Source: Morinoia aosen (lineage: Eukaryota > Arthropoda > Malacostraca > Amphipoda > Talitridae). From it: a stretch of DNA of 64,000 nt. Positions 1-10,445 of this stretch are shown piece after piece. Made by a program: the position numbers and the translations under genes. The notes below the pieces were generated by a model that saw only the letters and a list, made by a program, of their open reading frames with translations, was not told the origin of the DNA and ran no database searches. Position 1 is the stretch's first letter. Each line of letters begins with the position of its first letter. Location: the NCBI GenBank assembly GCA_030386875.1, contig CM059563.1, positions 44,112,102 through 44,176,101 on the forward strand. Direction: 5' to 3'.

Positions 1-122
1 GGTGTTGAAGAACAGGACAGCAGTGAACCGAAAAATGGTGATCCTTAACATAACAAAAACATTTTATTTCAACAAAAAAGAAGGCCTACCTAACTCTCAG
101 CTCGGACCCTGACATTGCCCCC
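1..122 (-). repeat. Interspersed repeat R, copy 1 (edge of window)
   Basis: Read as the reverse complement, this matches 59538-59660 closely, including the AACAGGACAGCAGTGAACC block and the stretch around AACATAACAAAAACATTTTA. It may continue left of the window. A more diverged copy lies at 62200-62545. It adjoins the broken transposase at 317-1257, but I cannot show that it is that element's end. Confidence 0.7.
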
Positions 123-316
123 CTGACTGCTGAAACGTCATAACTAAGCATGACAAAAATAATAGTAAGCATATATTACAACTTTTGCACAAGTTTGGAC
201 AATTATTGTCTCATTAACATATTTCTATTAGGTCTACTTGACGAGTTGCGGCAGCATAGTACTTCACCATGTTAGTAAAGTTGAGCAACGTGCCGTGGTT
301 GACCAGTCCAAGGGCT

Positions 317-1257
317 TCAACTGCGGAAGTTCTTCATCTCTCGCTTCCTTTGCTCAGTAACTGGCAATGCTCCACCTGGTGCTATCTCAAGAATTGCATG
401 CATCCTTTCACGCAAGTGCCTCTTTACGTGACTCTTCACTAGGTTCCAAACTAACTCTATTGGATTTAGCAAATAAGAATAAAGAGACAAACGAAGTATC
501 TGAAAACTGGGATATTCTGTCTCTAGCCCCTCAAGATTAAAATGAGCTGGAGCATCGTCAATTATGAAAGTAAGATGGTCAGTCCGGTTCTGACGACATG
601 CATCTATGAGCTCTCGGAACCACTGCAGACAATCCTCTCGTTTGAACGAGCCGCAGCGAGTCGAGGTTAGAAGCAATTGGGCACTTGTCATTGCTCCAAT
701 GATGTGCAGATTTGTACCTTTGCTGGACGGAAGAATCAGTGAAGCTCTCGTACCAATTTTTGATCATCTTTGGTTTCTTTTACAGTAAAGGTTGAAATTT
801 GTCTCATCAACCCATACTGGGGTCCACCCTTCTGATCTAACGCTGAAAAATTGCTCTATGTATCTATATAGTACATTTTCCTTTGTTCTCTTCATTATTC
901 ATTCTATCAATTCTTGGTCTCACTAATTTGACGGAAAACATTTCACCACCGAGCCAATTTTTGATCGTATTAACACACACGTCAATGTCATGATCTTGTA
1001 GTACTTTTCTGCGAAGTTGTGAGAGTAATCGAAACATTTCCTTCTACGGCTGTTGTCAGTGTCCTCAATATTTCAGGACATTTCTTCTTATTATTTCCTC
1101 CTTTCTTCTTAGGTAAGATTTGCTTATTTTTCAGCTACCTGAATGCAGTCTTGGCATTTACTCTAAGTGCGTTTGCAACTTTCTTCCACTCCTCTTCATT
1201 ATTGAAAGCTTCTATTATTCTCTGTCTCTCTCGCACGCTGGTTTTATTATACTTCAT
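317..1257 (-). pseudogene. Broken Tc1/mariner/IS630-type (DDE_3-like) transposase
   Basis: Read on the minus strand, the region starts with a lysine-rich helix-turn-helix-like segment (MKYNKTSVRERQRIIEAF at about 1257-1204) with an in-frame TAG shortly after, near 1137. It continues in more than one frame to a DDE catalytic core. The three acidic positions are visible: the first D in WVDETNFNL (about 830-804), the second in FIIDDAPAH (about 560) and the E in LNPIE (about 460). Such enzymes cut and paste DNA at TA targets. Stops and frame changes make it non-functional. It does not explain the MITEs with 8-bp target duplications elsewhere in the window, because this superfamily makes TA duplications. 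It could have mobilised the TA-flanked MITE at 4013-4782, but I see no shared ends that prove it. Confidence 0.7.
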
Positions 1258-1638
1258 CTTGAAGGTTTTGGTTTCTGAAAAATGAAGATGTTATGAGTTG
1301 AGGTGTACACCTATTGCTGATGACGTTAGCATGTCTACACAAGGTGTAACATGATGTGCAGCAATGTGCAACGTGGCGGTATCTCTGTGATGTTTCGTTG
1401 ATCAAAGTGTCTGAGATACGACTCCTTTGTGTAATGGTTTGATAATGAGTAATGGTTCATACAGCGAAAATTATATCCTATATTTTTTTGTAAATTACAC
1501 TCTGTAAAAACTCTCTTTCTACGCATTGTTGGAATAAAATTACTTCACAACGAAAAAATATATTTCACTATGATTCTATCAAATAACATTATAAACCCGA
1601 TGAAGTTCTTGTGGACTGATTTTAAATTGAAAAAGAGC
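1258..1638. other. No assignable feature
   Basis: AT-rich sequence between the broken transposase and the 42-bp repeat. I see no gene, RNA gene or repeat structure here. It may include the end of the transposon on the left, but its terminus could not be placed. Confidence 0.5.
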
Positions 1639-1806
1639 AAATCAAATTTCACTTGGAGCTATTCATTTTTCTCTAAGATCAAATCAAATTTCACTTGGAG
1701 CAATTCCATTACCACGAGAAGCAAATTAAAATTCACTTGGAGCTATTCTATTTTCACAAGGATCAATTTAAAACTCATTTGGAACACATCAACTTGTAAA
1801 TGGCTA
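1639..1806 (+). repeat. Four tandem 42-bp units in an open frame
   Basis: Units start at 1639, 1681, 1723 and 1765. Each 42-bp unit encodes 14 residues of the form K-S-N-F-T-W-S-Y-S-x-x-x-K/R-I, the fourth being most diverged. They lie in frame in an open frame of 88 codons (1570-1836). I do not recognise a protein family. The frame may be a real small gene with an internal repeat, or a chance result of the period being a multiple of three. Confidence 0.55.
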
Positions 1807-1836
1807 TTTAGAATAAACCGGCAATGCAACGAATGA

Positions 1837-2632
1837 ACTGCTTCTAAATATTCATTACCGAACAAAAAATACCAAGTTCTTACAGCCGTAATGAGAGTCG
1901 GTAAGCGAAGGCATGAAAATGACCTAATTCAAACTGAGCTAAGGATGAACTTGGGCTGGTATGGCGCAATTCCAAAACTTTACCTAAAGGACATGATACT
2001 AGAGGCGCGTTAACGGTTCCAATGAGTTTGGGTTCCATTTCCCGCGTATTGGGCCAAGTGTGTACCATTAATGAATAGCTCATTCACGTGCTGGTCTAAA
2101 TGAAGTATATTTCATGAGTTTCGTGAATTTCTTGAAAAATAATTTTCCAAAGGAGGTGAAATGTTATCGTATAATTATTGCATCTTTCATATTTTCTAGG
2201 AAGAATAAAAGCGTATTAGAGCAGTAAAGTCTATTACCTAATTTTGCTACTTACAATATAACAAAACACGGTTTACAACCGAGGAAGCACAGTGAACGTG
2301 TTAAGGTGGCAAATTCACATAACTCGACATAACTGAACGCTCTGAATTTTTACGGACAATGAAAAAAATTAATAGAATGCAGAAAGTTTTTAGAGAGAGC
2401 TTTCCACATCTCTGCACCTGGTATATCTGCAATATAACCGACAGGCCTAATTTTTCGAGCTATGAAAATTGAAGCCACATTTCAGGAATATAAAAAGTAC
2501 AGAGGAAATTATCAAAATATATGCATTCTAGTAACTGTCATAAATCTGCTGCTTCTGTAATTGAATAAAAAGTATAACTAGCAAGCCTACATAATTTAGC
2601 AGTATATTTTCCTTCAGGGTTGATTGATGAAT
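1837..2632. other. No assignable feature
   Basis: AT-rich DNA with no long open frame, no recognisable RNA gene and no repeat that I can match elsewhere in the window. It ends at the target duplication of MITE A1. Confidence 0.5.
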
Positions 2633-2640
2633 ATTTTCTC

Positions 2641-3308
2641 GGTGAATGTGAAGTTTCATGCAATCACGGAAATTAATAATGATATTGCAAACAAACACTA
2701 AAGGAACCCATTTAAGAACGTTTTTCATGAACGACATTCTGCTCGCTGATGCTTTATTTTCGAGTTATTGAACTTTGAAGTTGGCCGTCGCGCGCTCAAG
2801 GAAGCGAGCGTAATTTAATTAAAAACGGAAGCTAACCCCCTATTACAAACGTAAAGAGGTTGGGTCGTGAGGGGTAGCCACAGTTCTTTTAGTGAAAAGT
2901 ATAAATAAAGCTTCTAAACCACCCATTAGGGTGACGACAGCACGACGGCCAACTAACATGGCGACCACCATGGGCGCCGCCATTTTGGACCCGATGTCAA
3001 CAAGGTTGCGGTCGTCACCCTAATGGGTGGGTTAGAAGCTTTATTTATACTTTTCACTAGAAGAACTGTGCCTCCCCCTCACGACCCAACCTCTTTACGT
3101 TTGTAATAGGGGGTTAGCTTCCGTTTTTAATTAAATTACGCTCGCTTCCTTGGGCGCGCGACGGCCAACTTCTAAGTCGAATAATTCGAAAATAACGCAT
3201 CAGCGAGCAGAATGTCATTCCTGTAAAACGTTCTGAAATGTGTTCCTTTAGTGATTCCTGGGGTCGGCATTATTATTTTCCGTGATTGCATGAAACTTCA
3301 CATTGACC
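2641..3308. mobile_element. Foldback MITE, family A (copy A1)
   Basis: The 668-bp element runs from GGTGAATGTGAAG to CTTCACATTGACC and is flanked by the exact 8-bp repeat ATTTTCTC (2633-2640 and 3309-3316). Almost the whole element is one imperfect palindrome. The arms carry the blocks CTATTACAAACGTAAAGAGG and CACCCATTAGGGTGACGAC and their reverse complements, around a centre near ACCATGGGCGCCGCC. It has no coding capacity, so it would need a transposase in trans. An 8-bp duplication with ends starting GG would fit Merlin or Mutator-like elements. The superfamily is my inference. Confidence 0.9.
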
Positions 3309-3316
3309 ATTTTCTC

Positions 3317-4010
3317 TCCACTAAGCTATAAAATATCGCTTCTCTCTAAATAAAATTTGATCGGCATGAATAACCGGTAACGGGCGAAATGAAGAGAGCT
3401 ATTCAAAGTCAATTTTTCAAAAATTAACTATCTAAAAAATCCGATCCTAATTCCAAATTTTATTGCAAGAGGCTGAGAATGTCACAATTGGGTAGTTCTG
3501 ACCCACATTCTGCTAGCCTCTCCAATTTAAAGAATTTTTCTTACACATTTTAAATGGACAGGAAAACTTTAACCGCGACATGGATGAATTTTCTGTAATC
3601 TACAGTTTCATTGTTCAAATTCAGCTTAGGAATGTATAATAACTTATTCCCAGTCTGATTCCAAATCTAATTTTGAGATGGGAGAGCTGAATAACGTGAC
3701 CTAAAGTTAATAATACATTTGCAGTAACGTTTTTTTTTCTAGACTTGATGAATAAAACTATTCATCTGTACCCAATCATTTAAAGAAACCTAGGTAGGAA
3801 ATGCACCGCACTGTAACGGAAGGAAAAGAGTTAGATGTAAGTGTACAGAGTAACCGAGAATGTTAAAAGCGCAGAATTAAGAGCCAAAGCCTCGGTAACA
3901 TAAGCTTCCGCAATCTTCAACTGTAGACACGTAGTACAGTATAAATGCTGTGTTTGTTGAAGACTCCCTAGCCACAGCACGGGAATCTGAAGAACGAAAA
4001 GATGCGACTC
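3317..4010. other. No assignable feature
   Basis: AT-rich spacer between MITE A1 and the TA-flanked MITE. I see no gene, RNA gene or repeat. Confidence 0.5.
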
Positions 4011-4012
4011 TA

Positions 4013-4782
4013 CCAGGTCTCACAAAAATGTCCCCGACTTTTTAATTGATTATACCTCCGCTTTAAATTAACGTATTTGATTGGTCTTTTTTTCATAATA
4101 TAGTAAATTTTGTTTCCATTTCGGATGATTTAAGTTTTTGAAAATCGGTTGAATAACCACTTTACAATGATCGATTTACTGAAAGGAGTATAAAAACTAA
4201 TTGTTCAAAAGAAAATTTTTTAAAGCAATATTGATATTCTTCCTTATTTTGTACTTTCAAAAAAAACGAATAAACAAAAATTAAAAGCGGAACATATCAT
4301 TACCCTAAATAACGTAAAAATAAATAAAATAATTTATTATCCATCGACATACCCTCCATTTCTCTCAAGGCAAGTATTACTTCTAGCCACCAATGAACGA
4401 TGAGTTTTGCGGATTATTTCACCGTTTTCTTTCAGTTTTTGAAACACTTTAATTCGTTGTCAAGGAATCATTAATGATGTATGTGATACATACTTGATGG
4501 TATGTAGGATACATCATTGTGAAATTATTTTTAACAGTAGGTATTGAGAAATGAAGAAGAACACCAGTGTTTTCAAAAACTTTCCTTAGAAAAATTAATT
4601 TTTCTACCCCATTAAGTAAATCGATCATTGTAGAGTGGTTTTCCACCCGATTTTCAAGAACTTAAATTATTCGAAACGGAAACAAAATTCATTACATTTT
4701 AAAAAAAAGACAATTCGAATATGTTAATTTAAAGCGGAGATATAGCCAATTAAAAAGTCAGACATTTTGGGGGGACACCCAG
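4013..4782. mobile_element. Mariner-type MITE with long inverted repeats
   Basis: The 770-bp element is flanked by TA on both sides (4011-4012 and 4783-4784). The left end CCAGGTCTCACAAAAATGTC matches the reversed right end CTGGGTGTCCCCCCAAAATG. Homology between the arms then continues for roughly 200 bp (blocks GACTTTTTAATTG, CTCCGCTTTAAATTAAC and TGAAAATCGG). A terminus like GGGTGTCCC and a TA target are typical of the Tc1/mariner superfamily. The centre has no transposase frame, so this is a non-autonomous foldback copy. Confidence 0.75.
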
Positions 4783-4860
4783 TACAGTACGGAACAATAA
4801 AAGGATCTTTGCACAAGGTGTGTTCTCACAGAGGATTCCCTGAACATCGAAACACCAAGT

Positions 4861-5881
4861 TAAAAAGGGGAAAAAAGGGGCACAGAAGAAAGGGGGGCGG
4901 GGGAGAAAAGGGGCACAGAAGAAAGGGGGGCGGGGGAGAAAAGGGGCACAGAAGAAAGGGGGGCGGGGGAAAAAAGGGGCACAGAAGAATGGGGGGCGGG
5001 GGAAAAAAGGGGCACAGAAGAAAGGGGGGCGGGGGAAAAAAGGGGCACAGAAGAAAGGAGGGCGGGGGAAAAAAGGGGCACAAAAGAAAGGAGGGCGGGG
5101 GAAAAAAGGGGCACAGAAGAAAGGAGGGCGGGGGGAAAAAATGGCACAGAAGAAAGGGGGGCGGGGGAAAAAAATGGCACAGAAGAAAGGGGGGCGGGGG
5201 AAAAAAATGGCACAGAAGAAAGGGGGGCGGGGGGAAAAAATGGCACAGAAGAAAGGGGGGCGGGGGAAAAAAGGGCACAGAAGAAAGGAGTGCGGGGGAA
5301 AAAAGGGGCACAGAAGAAAGGGGCGGGGGAAAAAGGGCACAGAAGAAAGGGGGGCGGGGAAAAAAGGGCACAGAAGAAAGGGGGGCGGGGGAAAAAAGGG
5401 GCCTAGAAGAAAGGGGGCGGGGGAAAAAAGGGCTCAGAAGAAAGGGGGGCGGGGGAAAAAGGGCACACAAGAAAGGGGGGCGGAGGAAAAAAGGGCACAG
5501 AAGAATGGGGGAAGAGAAAGGGCACAAAAGAATGGGGGAAGAGAAAGGGGAAGAGAGAAAGGGGAAGAGAGAAAGGGGAAGAGAGAAAGGGGAAGAGAGA
5601 AAGGGGAAGAGAGAAAGGGGAAGATAGAAAGGGGAAGAGAGAAAGGGGAAGAGAGAAAGGGGAAGAGAAAGGGGAAGAGAAAGGGGAAGAGAAAGGGGAA
5701 GAGAAAGGGGAAGAGAAAGGGGAAGAGAAAGGGGAAGAGAAAGGGGAAGAGAAAGGGGAAGAGAAAGGGGAAGAGAAAGGGGAAGAGAAAGGGGAAGAGA
5801 AAGGGGAAGAGAAAGGGCACAGAAGAATGGGGGAAGAGAAAGGGGAAGAGAAAGGGCACAGAAGAAAGGGGGAAGAGAAAG
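4861..5881. repeat. Purine-rich satellite, left part
   Basis: The first part consists of 33-bp units (for example at 4881, 4914 and 4947) built from GGGGCACAGAAGAAAGG followed by GGGGCGGGGGAAAAAA. From about 5500 it changes to 14-bp GGGGAAGAGAGAAA units and then 12-bp GGGGAAGAGAAA units. The plus strand is almost pure purine with runs of 4-6 G. The last eight bases, AGAGAAAG (5874-5881), are the left target duplication of MITE C1, and the array resumes at 19552. The long open frames on both strands here come from the repeat and are not genes. Confidence 0.95.
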
Positions 5882-6458
5882 GGTAAATGTTGAGGATTAA
5901 CCGGGAATCGATATTTGAATTTTTGGTGCCTAAACATAGTTAATCAGATCGAAATAAACAAGTTTTCTTTTATGCACTTTCCGTCGTAAATAAGTATTTT
6001 ACGAGTCATAGCTGTGAATTAGTTACCGCAACTCAAGTGTTTGAAGCGGGAAGTAATTCATCGAGCCCGGCGAATGGCAATGCAGCAATGGAGGCTCGCT
6101 TCCAGCGCGCTCGTTGTCAAAGACAAAACTAAACCTACCGCGCTAGCTCGTAAAATATTCATTTGTCGAAAAAGTGTATAGAAGAAAAGTAGTTTATTTC
6201 GATGTTATTACCTTGATTCAAGCAACAAAAATTCGAAAATCAATGAGTAGCTGTGTATCCGAGCGCATTCGTGTCCTCTGAGACTCCATATGGTGAGGAT
6301 GTGCGTTGCGCTCGCTCCGCTCGCTCCGAAACAAAGTGCCTATTGTTAGAAAGAATGTACTTCTAGCCTGAATGGGTACCCTCTCTCGCCATGAGGATTC
6401 AAATGTGATATCAATATATAAATCATCAAACTAAGAATAAAATATTCCCTCATAAAGT

Positions 6459-7397
6459 GTGAAGGTGTTCAACCCTTGTTTATACAAGAAAGCCAACTCT
6501 CTAAACCTACAAGATGGGACCGAGGAAGCAACGCAACAACATCGCAGCTGCAATAACAGCTGTGAATATCAACCAAAGTTTGGTCAATATCCTGATGTGT
6601 CTAGCCTAACGCAAGACTGCAAAGAAGTGGTATCTGTTCTAATAAAATATTTCGACTCAGTGATGACAAAATTTAATAGTGATATTGACGAAATGAAAAG
6701 TGAAATAAGCGACCTTAAAACACTATCTGAAACAATAGCAGGAAAAGAAGCAGAACACAAACAAATTATTGAAGAGCAGAATGAAAAAATACAAAGCTTG
6801 GAGTCACGTCTCGATCGCTTGGAAAAAAATGATCAGCGCCGAGACCTGGAAGATAGAAAATGTACTCTCGTCATTTCCGGGGGGGAACTACCTCATTCAC
6901 ACAACAACGAAAATTGCAAAGAAACAGTCTGCAAAATTCTGAAGGACATCAACATCGACCTCAGTGATGCTGACATCACGTCAGCTAACAGAATGGGAAG
7001 AAAACCACTAAGTGGAAACGAGGATCGAAGAAACATCGCTTTCGAACTGAAACATTACAACAAAAAACGTGAAATTCTCTCTGCCTGCCGAGTAAATAAA
7101 CCAACGTTCTATATAAATGAATATCTAATACCTTCACGGGCCAAGATCATGTACACCTTGAGAGTAGCCAAGAGAAATTTCCCGGAAAAAATCGGAACCC
7201 CGAGGACCCAAGATGGAAACATCTTCGCATTCATACCTGGACAACCGGACTCGAGACGTCAGATTAACACGCCAGAAGAGCTCGACCAATACCTGATGCG
7301 GCAACTGGATAAATCATCGAATCAGGTCTTGGGTGTTCACCTCAAAAAGGTATCAAAACATGTACCTGTGTCAAATTATATACTCGTATGCCAATAA
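6459..7397 (+). CDS. LINE ORF1 protein (coiled coil plus RRM-like region)
   Basis: An intact 312-codon frame. Residues about 60-125 have heptad-like spacing and are rich in E, K, L and I (DIDEMKSEISDL, IEEQNEKIQSLESRLDRLEK), typical of a trimerising coiled coil. The next 90 residues (CTLVISGGELP through RRNIAFELKHYNKKREIL) have the pattern of the RRM-like domain of LINE ORF1 proteins, followed by a basic C-terminal domain (SRAKIMYTLRVAKRNF). Such proteins bind the LINE RNA and act as nucleic-acid chaperones in the retrotransposition particle. The first ATG of the open frame was taken as start; a later ATG is possible because the first 30 residues look unstructured. It lies just downstream of the LINE 5' region and in the same orientation as ORF2. 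Confidence 0.75.
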   Translation: MKVFNPCLYKKANSLNLQDGTEEATQQHRSCNNSCEYQPKFGQYPDVSSLTQDCKEVVSVLIKYFDSVMTKFNSDIDEMKSEISDLKTLSETIAGKEAEHKQIIEEQNEKIQSLESRLDRLEKNDQRRDLEDRKCTLVISGGELPHSHNNENCKETVCKILKDINIDLSDADITSANRMGRKPLSGNEDRRNIAFELKHYNKKREILSACRVNKPTFYINEYLIPSRAKIMYTLRVAKRNFPEKIGTPRTQDGNIFAFIPGQPDSRRQINTPEELDQYLMRQLDKSSNQVLGVHLKKVSKHVPVSNYILVCQ

Positions 7398-7855
7398 CGC
7401 CTAGAATTCTATAACTTTACACTAGATCTTCAAACTGCATAACTTCATGTCATGAATCAGTTCCAACCTCTAAAGATATATACGGCAGTTTTACCTCAAT
7501 TTTGACAATCTTATGACAGATATATATGAACATTTATGACAACTGTATTGGAAATTGCAACAACACCATCAGCAATTTGTACCTACCAATATTATGATGG
7601 AATATTGATATCCACCTTGTTCACCTTTCCTCGTAAATTGTATGTAATTTTTAACCAACAAACTATTATTATGTGTAAAACATATTAGCTGATTAGATTA
7701 TCATCGTCGCTAAATTTTTTCTATTTATTTTTATTTTTTTTTAAACTTATTACCTGTTGTATGTGAACTTTGTAACAACGCCTTCAGCAATTTGTACGCA
7801 TCAATTTTGTATATTGAACTCCAATATTAATCGCTCTTGGCTGAGTATTGAGTGT

Positions 7856-10445
7856 CAATTGTTAAAATAAAGGACGTCTTGGTAGTGAAGTTTCCATTTT
7901 TTCAAAATTTTGGGATCAGCAAAGACAAATTTAATTTTTTGACCCAAGCTTTCGGCTAGATTAGCTCTAGCCGTCATCAGGGGAACGATGTATTTTTAAA
8001 CAAAACCTCTTATGGTATCTGCGGGTATCTAGTATACAAAACATTTTTTTAAATTTTTACATGCAAGCCGAAAATCATTGATCAAGGGCGACTGATGAGC
8101 ATAGGAAGAAACTGCGGGGGGACATCAAGATGACGATTAATTTTGTTAGGTTCCTAAACACTGTACATTGCTTCGACAATTTTTCGAGCGTATTAATTTT
8201 CAACATTTTATAATATACATACATTTTCTAAATCAAAAGAATGGTTATCTTCTTCGGAATGCTAATAGACAAGGGATAACCTATTCTTCCTCTGCACATT
8301 CTTCGCAGGCTCATCAATTCGTTGTTAAAGATTTCTACCCGTTTCCCCAATGTAACATGCTTCACAATTTTTACATTATAATTTATATATAAGATTACTT
8401 TTTTCAGAATTCTATTGTTTATCTTTAAGTCTGATTAGGCTGTTTTTTACCGTATTCGAAGATTTGAAAGCCAATTTAACATTGAATGGTTTTAAGATTC
8501 GCTGGACTCTTTCAGAACAACCTTTAATATACGGGACGCTTATATATTTCAGGGGGCGTTAGGAATTTTCGTTGCTTTATCGAAGTATGGGGAGGTTTTG
8601 ATTATTTCCACCAATCATTAGTCGGTTGCTATTACGTAGTTACGGAGGAAAATTATTCTATTTCAATAATTAATCCACTGTTGAAAGTTCTTACTTCAAA
8701 TTTTGCTCACTACAAATATTAACTGCTCTCTGATAAAGGGATTTTGCTACACTCCTCCTCTGTGATAAGGGATGATAACTGAAATAGTCTAAGTACCTGC
8801 CTGTGTTTGTTGGTTTCCGGTAGACCCGGAATTATAATCTATTATTGCTTAACCGATTAATTAATATATCTAAGTACGGGATACATCCATTAATTTCTAA
8901 TTCCATAGTAAATTATATGTTGGCGTTGAACCCATTGATATGCTGGAGGAATGTATCAGGCATATCTTCTGGTAGTGCAGTCAATATATCGTCAACGTAA
9001 CGTTTCCAAAACAGTGGCTGGCACGGGGGTGTTGATAGGAATTAATCCCCCATTGCTTGCATTGTTATCTCGGCCAACGCGACAGAGATAGGGGAACCCA
9101 TTGGTGTTCCTTCTACTTGTTGATGAATTTTGTGATTCCATTAAAAATGATTAGATTCCAGGCATAGGTTGAGGAGCCGCAAAATAGCTTCAGTTGAAAT
9201 CGGAGTTACTTGAAGAGGTGAGTTGAAGTTCTGCAATTTTTCGGCGACACATTAATGAGCAAAATTTTGAGGTATACAAGTGAACAAACTCTTCACATCC
9301 TAAGAAACTAGGATATAATTGTCCGGAACGTTGATTTCTTGCAAAAATTACTTGACTTGAAAGCTATTTTTTAGTTTTTGCGATGCCTCGTTTGTAATTG
9401 GGGTTAGGATTCCCGATAAAAATTTGGCAACTTAATAAGTTGGTGAATCAATAAAAGATACGATAGGACGAATCGGGTAGTTTTCCTTGTGTGTTTTGAT
9501 TAGCGCGTAGAATAGGGGGGTCACGCACTTGTTTACGTACAAGGCTTTACGCTATTAGTCGGTGAGTTCATTTTCATCTTTCAACTATTTTATTAGCTTG
9601 TTCACTTTCTTTACTGCTAAATAGGTTTTATTTTCGTTCATTATCCTATAGGTACTACTATTCGCTAAGTGATCAGCTATTTTTTATTCATAATCTCGTC
9701 GGTCAATAACTACCAGCGAGTTCCCTTTATCTGCAGGTGCGATGACGATTGAGTCATCCTCTCTTAATTCTTTAATGGCAACTTTTTCTTTTCTAGATAT
9801 ATTCGTGACCCGCTAGCTACTTTGTAATGCAGTTATTACTCGGGAGCGAAGAACGGCTTTTTCTTCCTCTGGAACGGTTAGTTATCTAATTACAGTTTCC
9901 GTGTTGCCAAGGAAATCAATTTTATCTTTCTTAGAATGAGGGAGCGCAAAGTTTTTCCCTTTCATCAAAATTTTAATCTAATCTTCGGTTAGATGTTTGC
10001 TTGACAAGTTTTTTACGCAATTCATTTAAAAGGTAGGGTTTTGCTATTGAGATAGTTGATCATACTTTTCTTGAAGACGTTATTTTTCAAATTGTTACTT
10101 TCTTTGCAGTTTTAGCGTTGCTGCTTACTAGAGACTGTTTAATAATTCAATAGTAATTTTTCCTTGTAGTTCTAACTCAATGCATTCAATTCTTTTCCGA
10201 TTGTAATTGATTCTTCTGTGGTCATCGTTGATCATGAACGTTAAGCATTTTCTAGCGACGGTCTATCGAAAATATTCTACGGCTTCAGCAGATCGAATTG
10301 GGGGTCGAATCCTTAGCGACTTGGGAATGATGTCATTTTTCTTGCATCGTAAGTTGAAGCGGAGCTATTCCCTTGCAATTCCTAGGCGTTCGTGACACTC
10401 GCAAAATTCACAGGAGGCTTTGTACACATCTTATCCTTCTTGTCT
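7856..10445 (-). pseudogene. PLE copy 1 (minus strand), RT and GIY-YIG, with stops
   Basis: On the minus strand this encodes, in order, an RT with the YVDD catalytic motif (near 8990), the PLE-typical segment FTMELEING...IPYLDI just after it, and a GIY-YIG nuclease segment (CYIGETGRNLQQR-like, near 8350-8310). PLE proteins combine RT with this nuclease for target-primed insertion. In-frame stops interrupt it; one TAA lies at 8913-8915 on the minus strand, and the same stop is found at the matching place in copies 2 and 3. The copy runs directly into copy 2, with the sequence at 7856 (CAATTGTTAAAATAAAGG) recurring at 10446. Confidence 0.75.
7949..7980 (-). ncRNA. Hammerhead-like ribozyme core, PLE copy 1
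   Basis: The minus strand reads CTGATGA, one extra C, a 6-bp stem (GGCTAG/CTAGCC) with a 7-base loop, then GAAA. Hammerhead ribozymes have a CTGANGA...GAAA core and are known in PLE terminal repeats. The extra base between CTGATGA and the stem is unusual, and I could not find a convincing stem I, so activity is uncertain. Confidence 0.45.

Noticed and set aside
317-1257. The DDE transposase relic as the source of the 8-bp-duplication MITEs
   Set aside because: Its type inserts at TA with a 2-bp duplication, and its ends do not resemble GGTMAAT.
4750-5937. Six long open frames on both strands (Lys/Gly/Arg-rich or Pro/Phe/Cys-rich proteins)
   Set aside because: They are translations of a purine-rich satellite with few stops in any frame. 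The array is split by MITEs, and there is no gene context.
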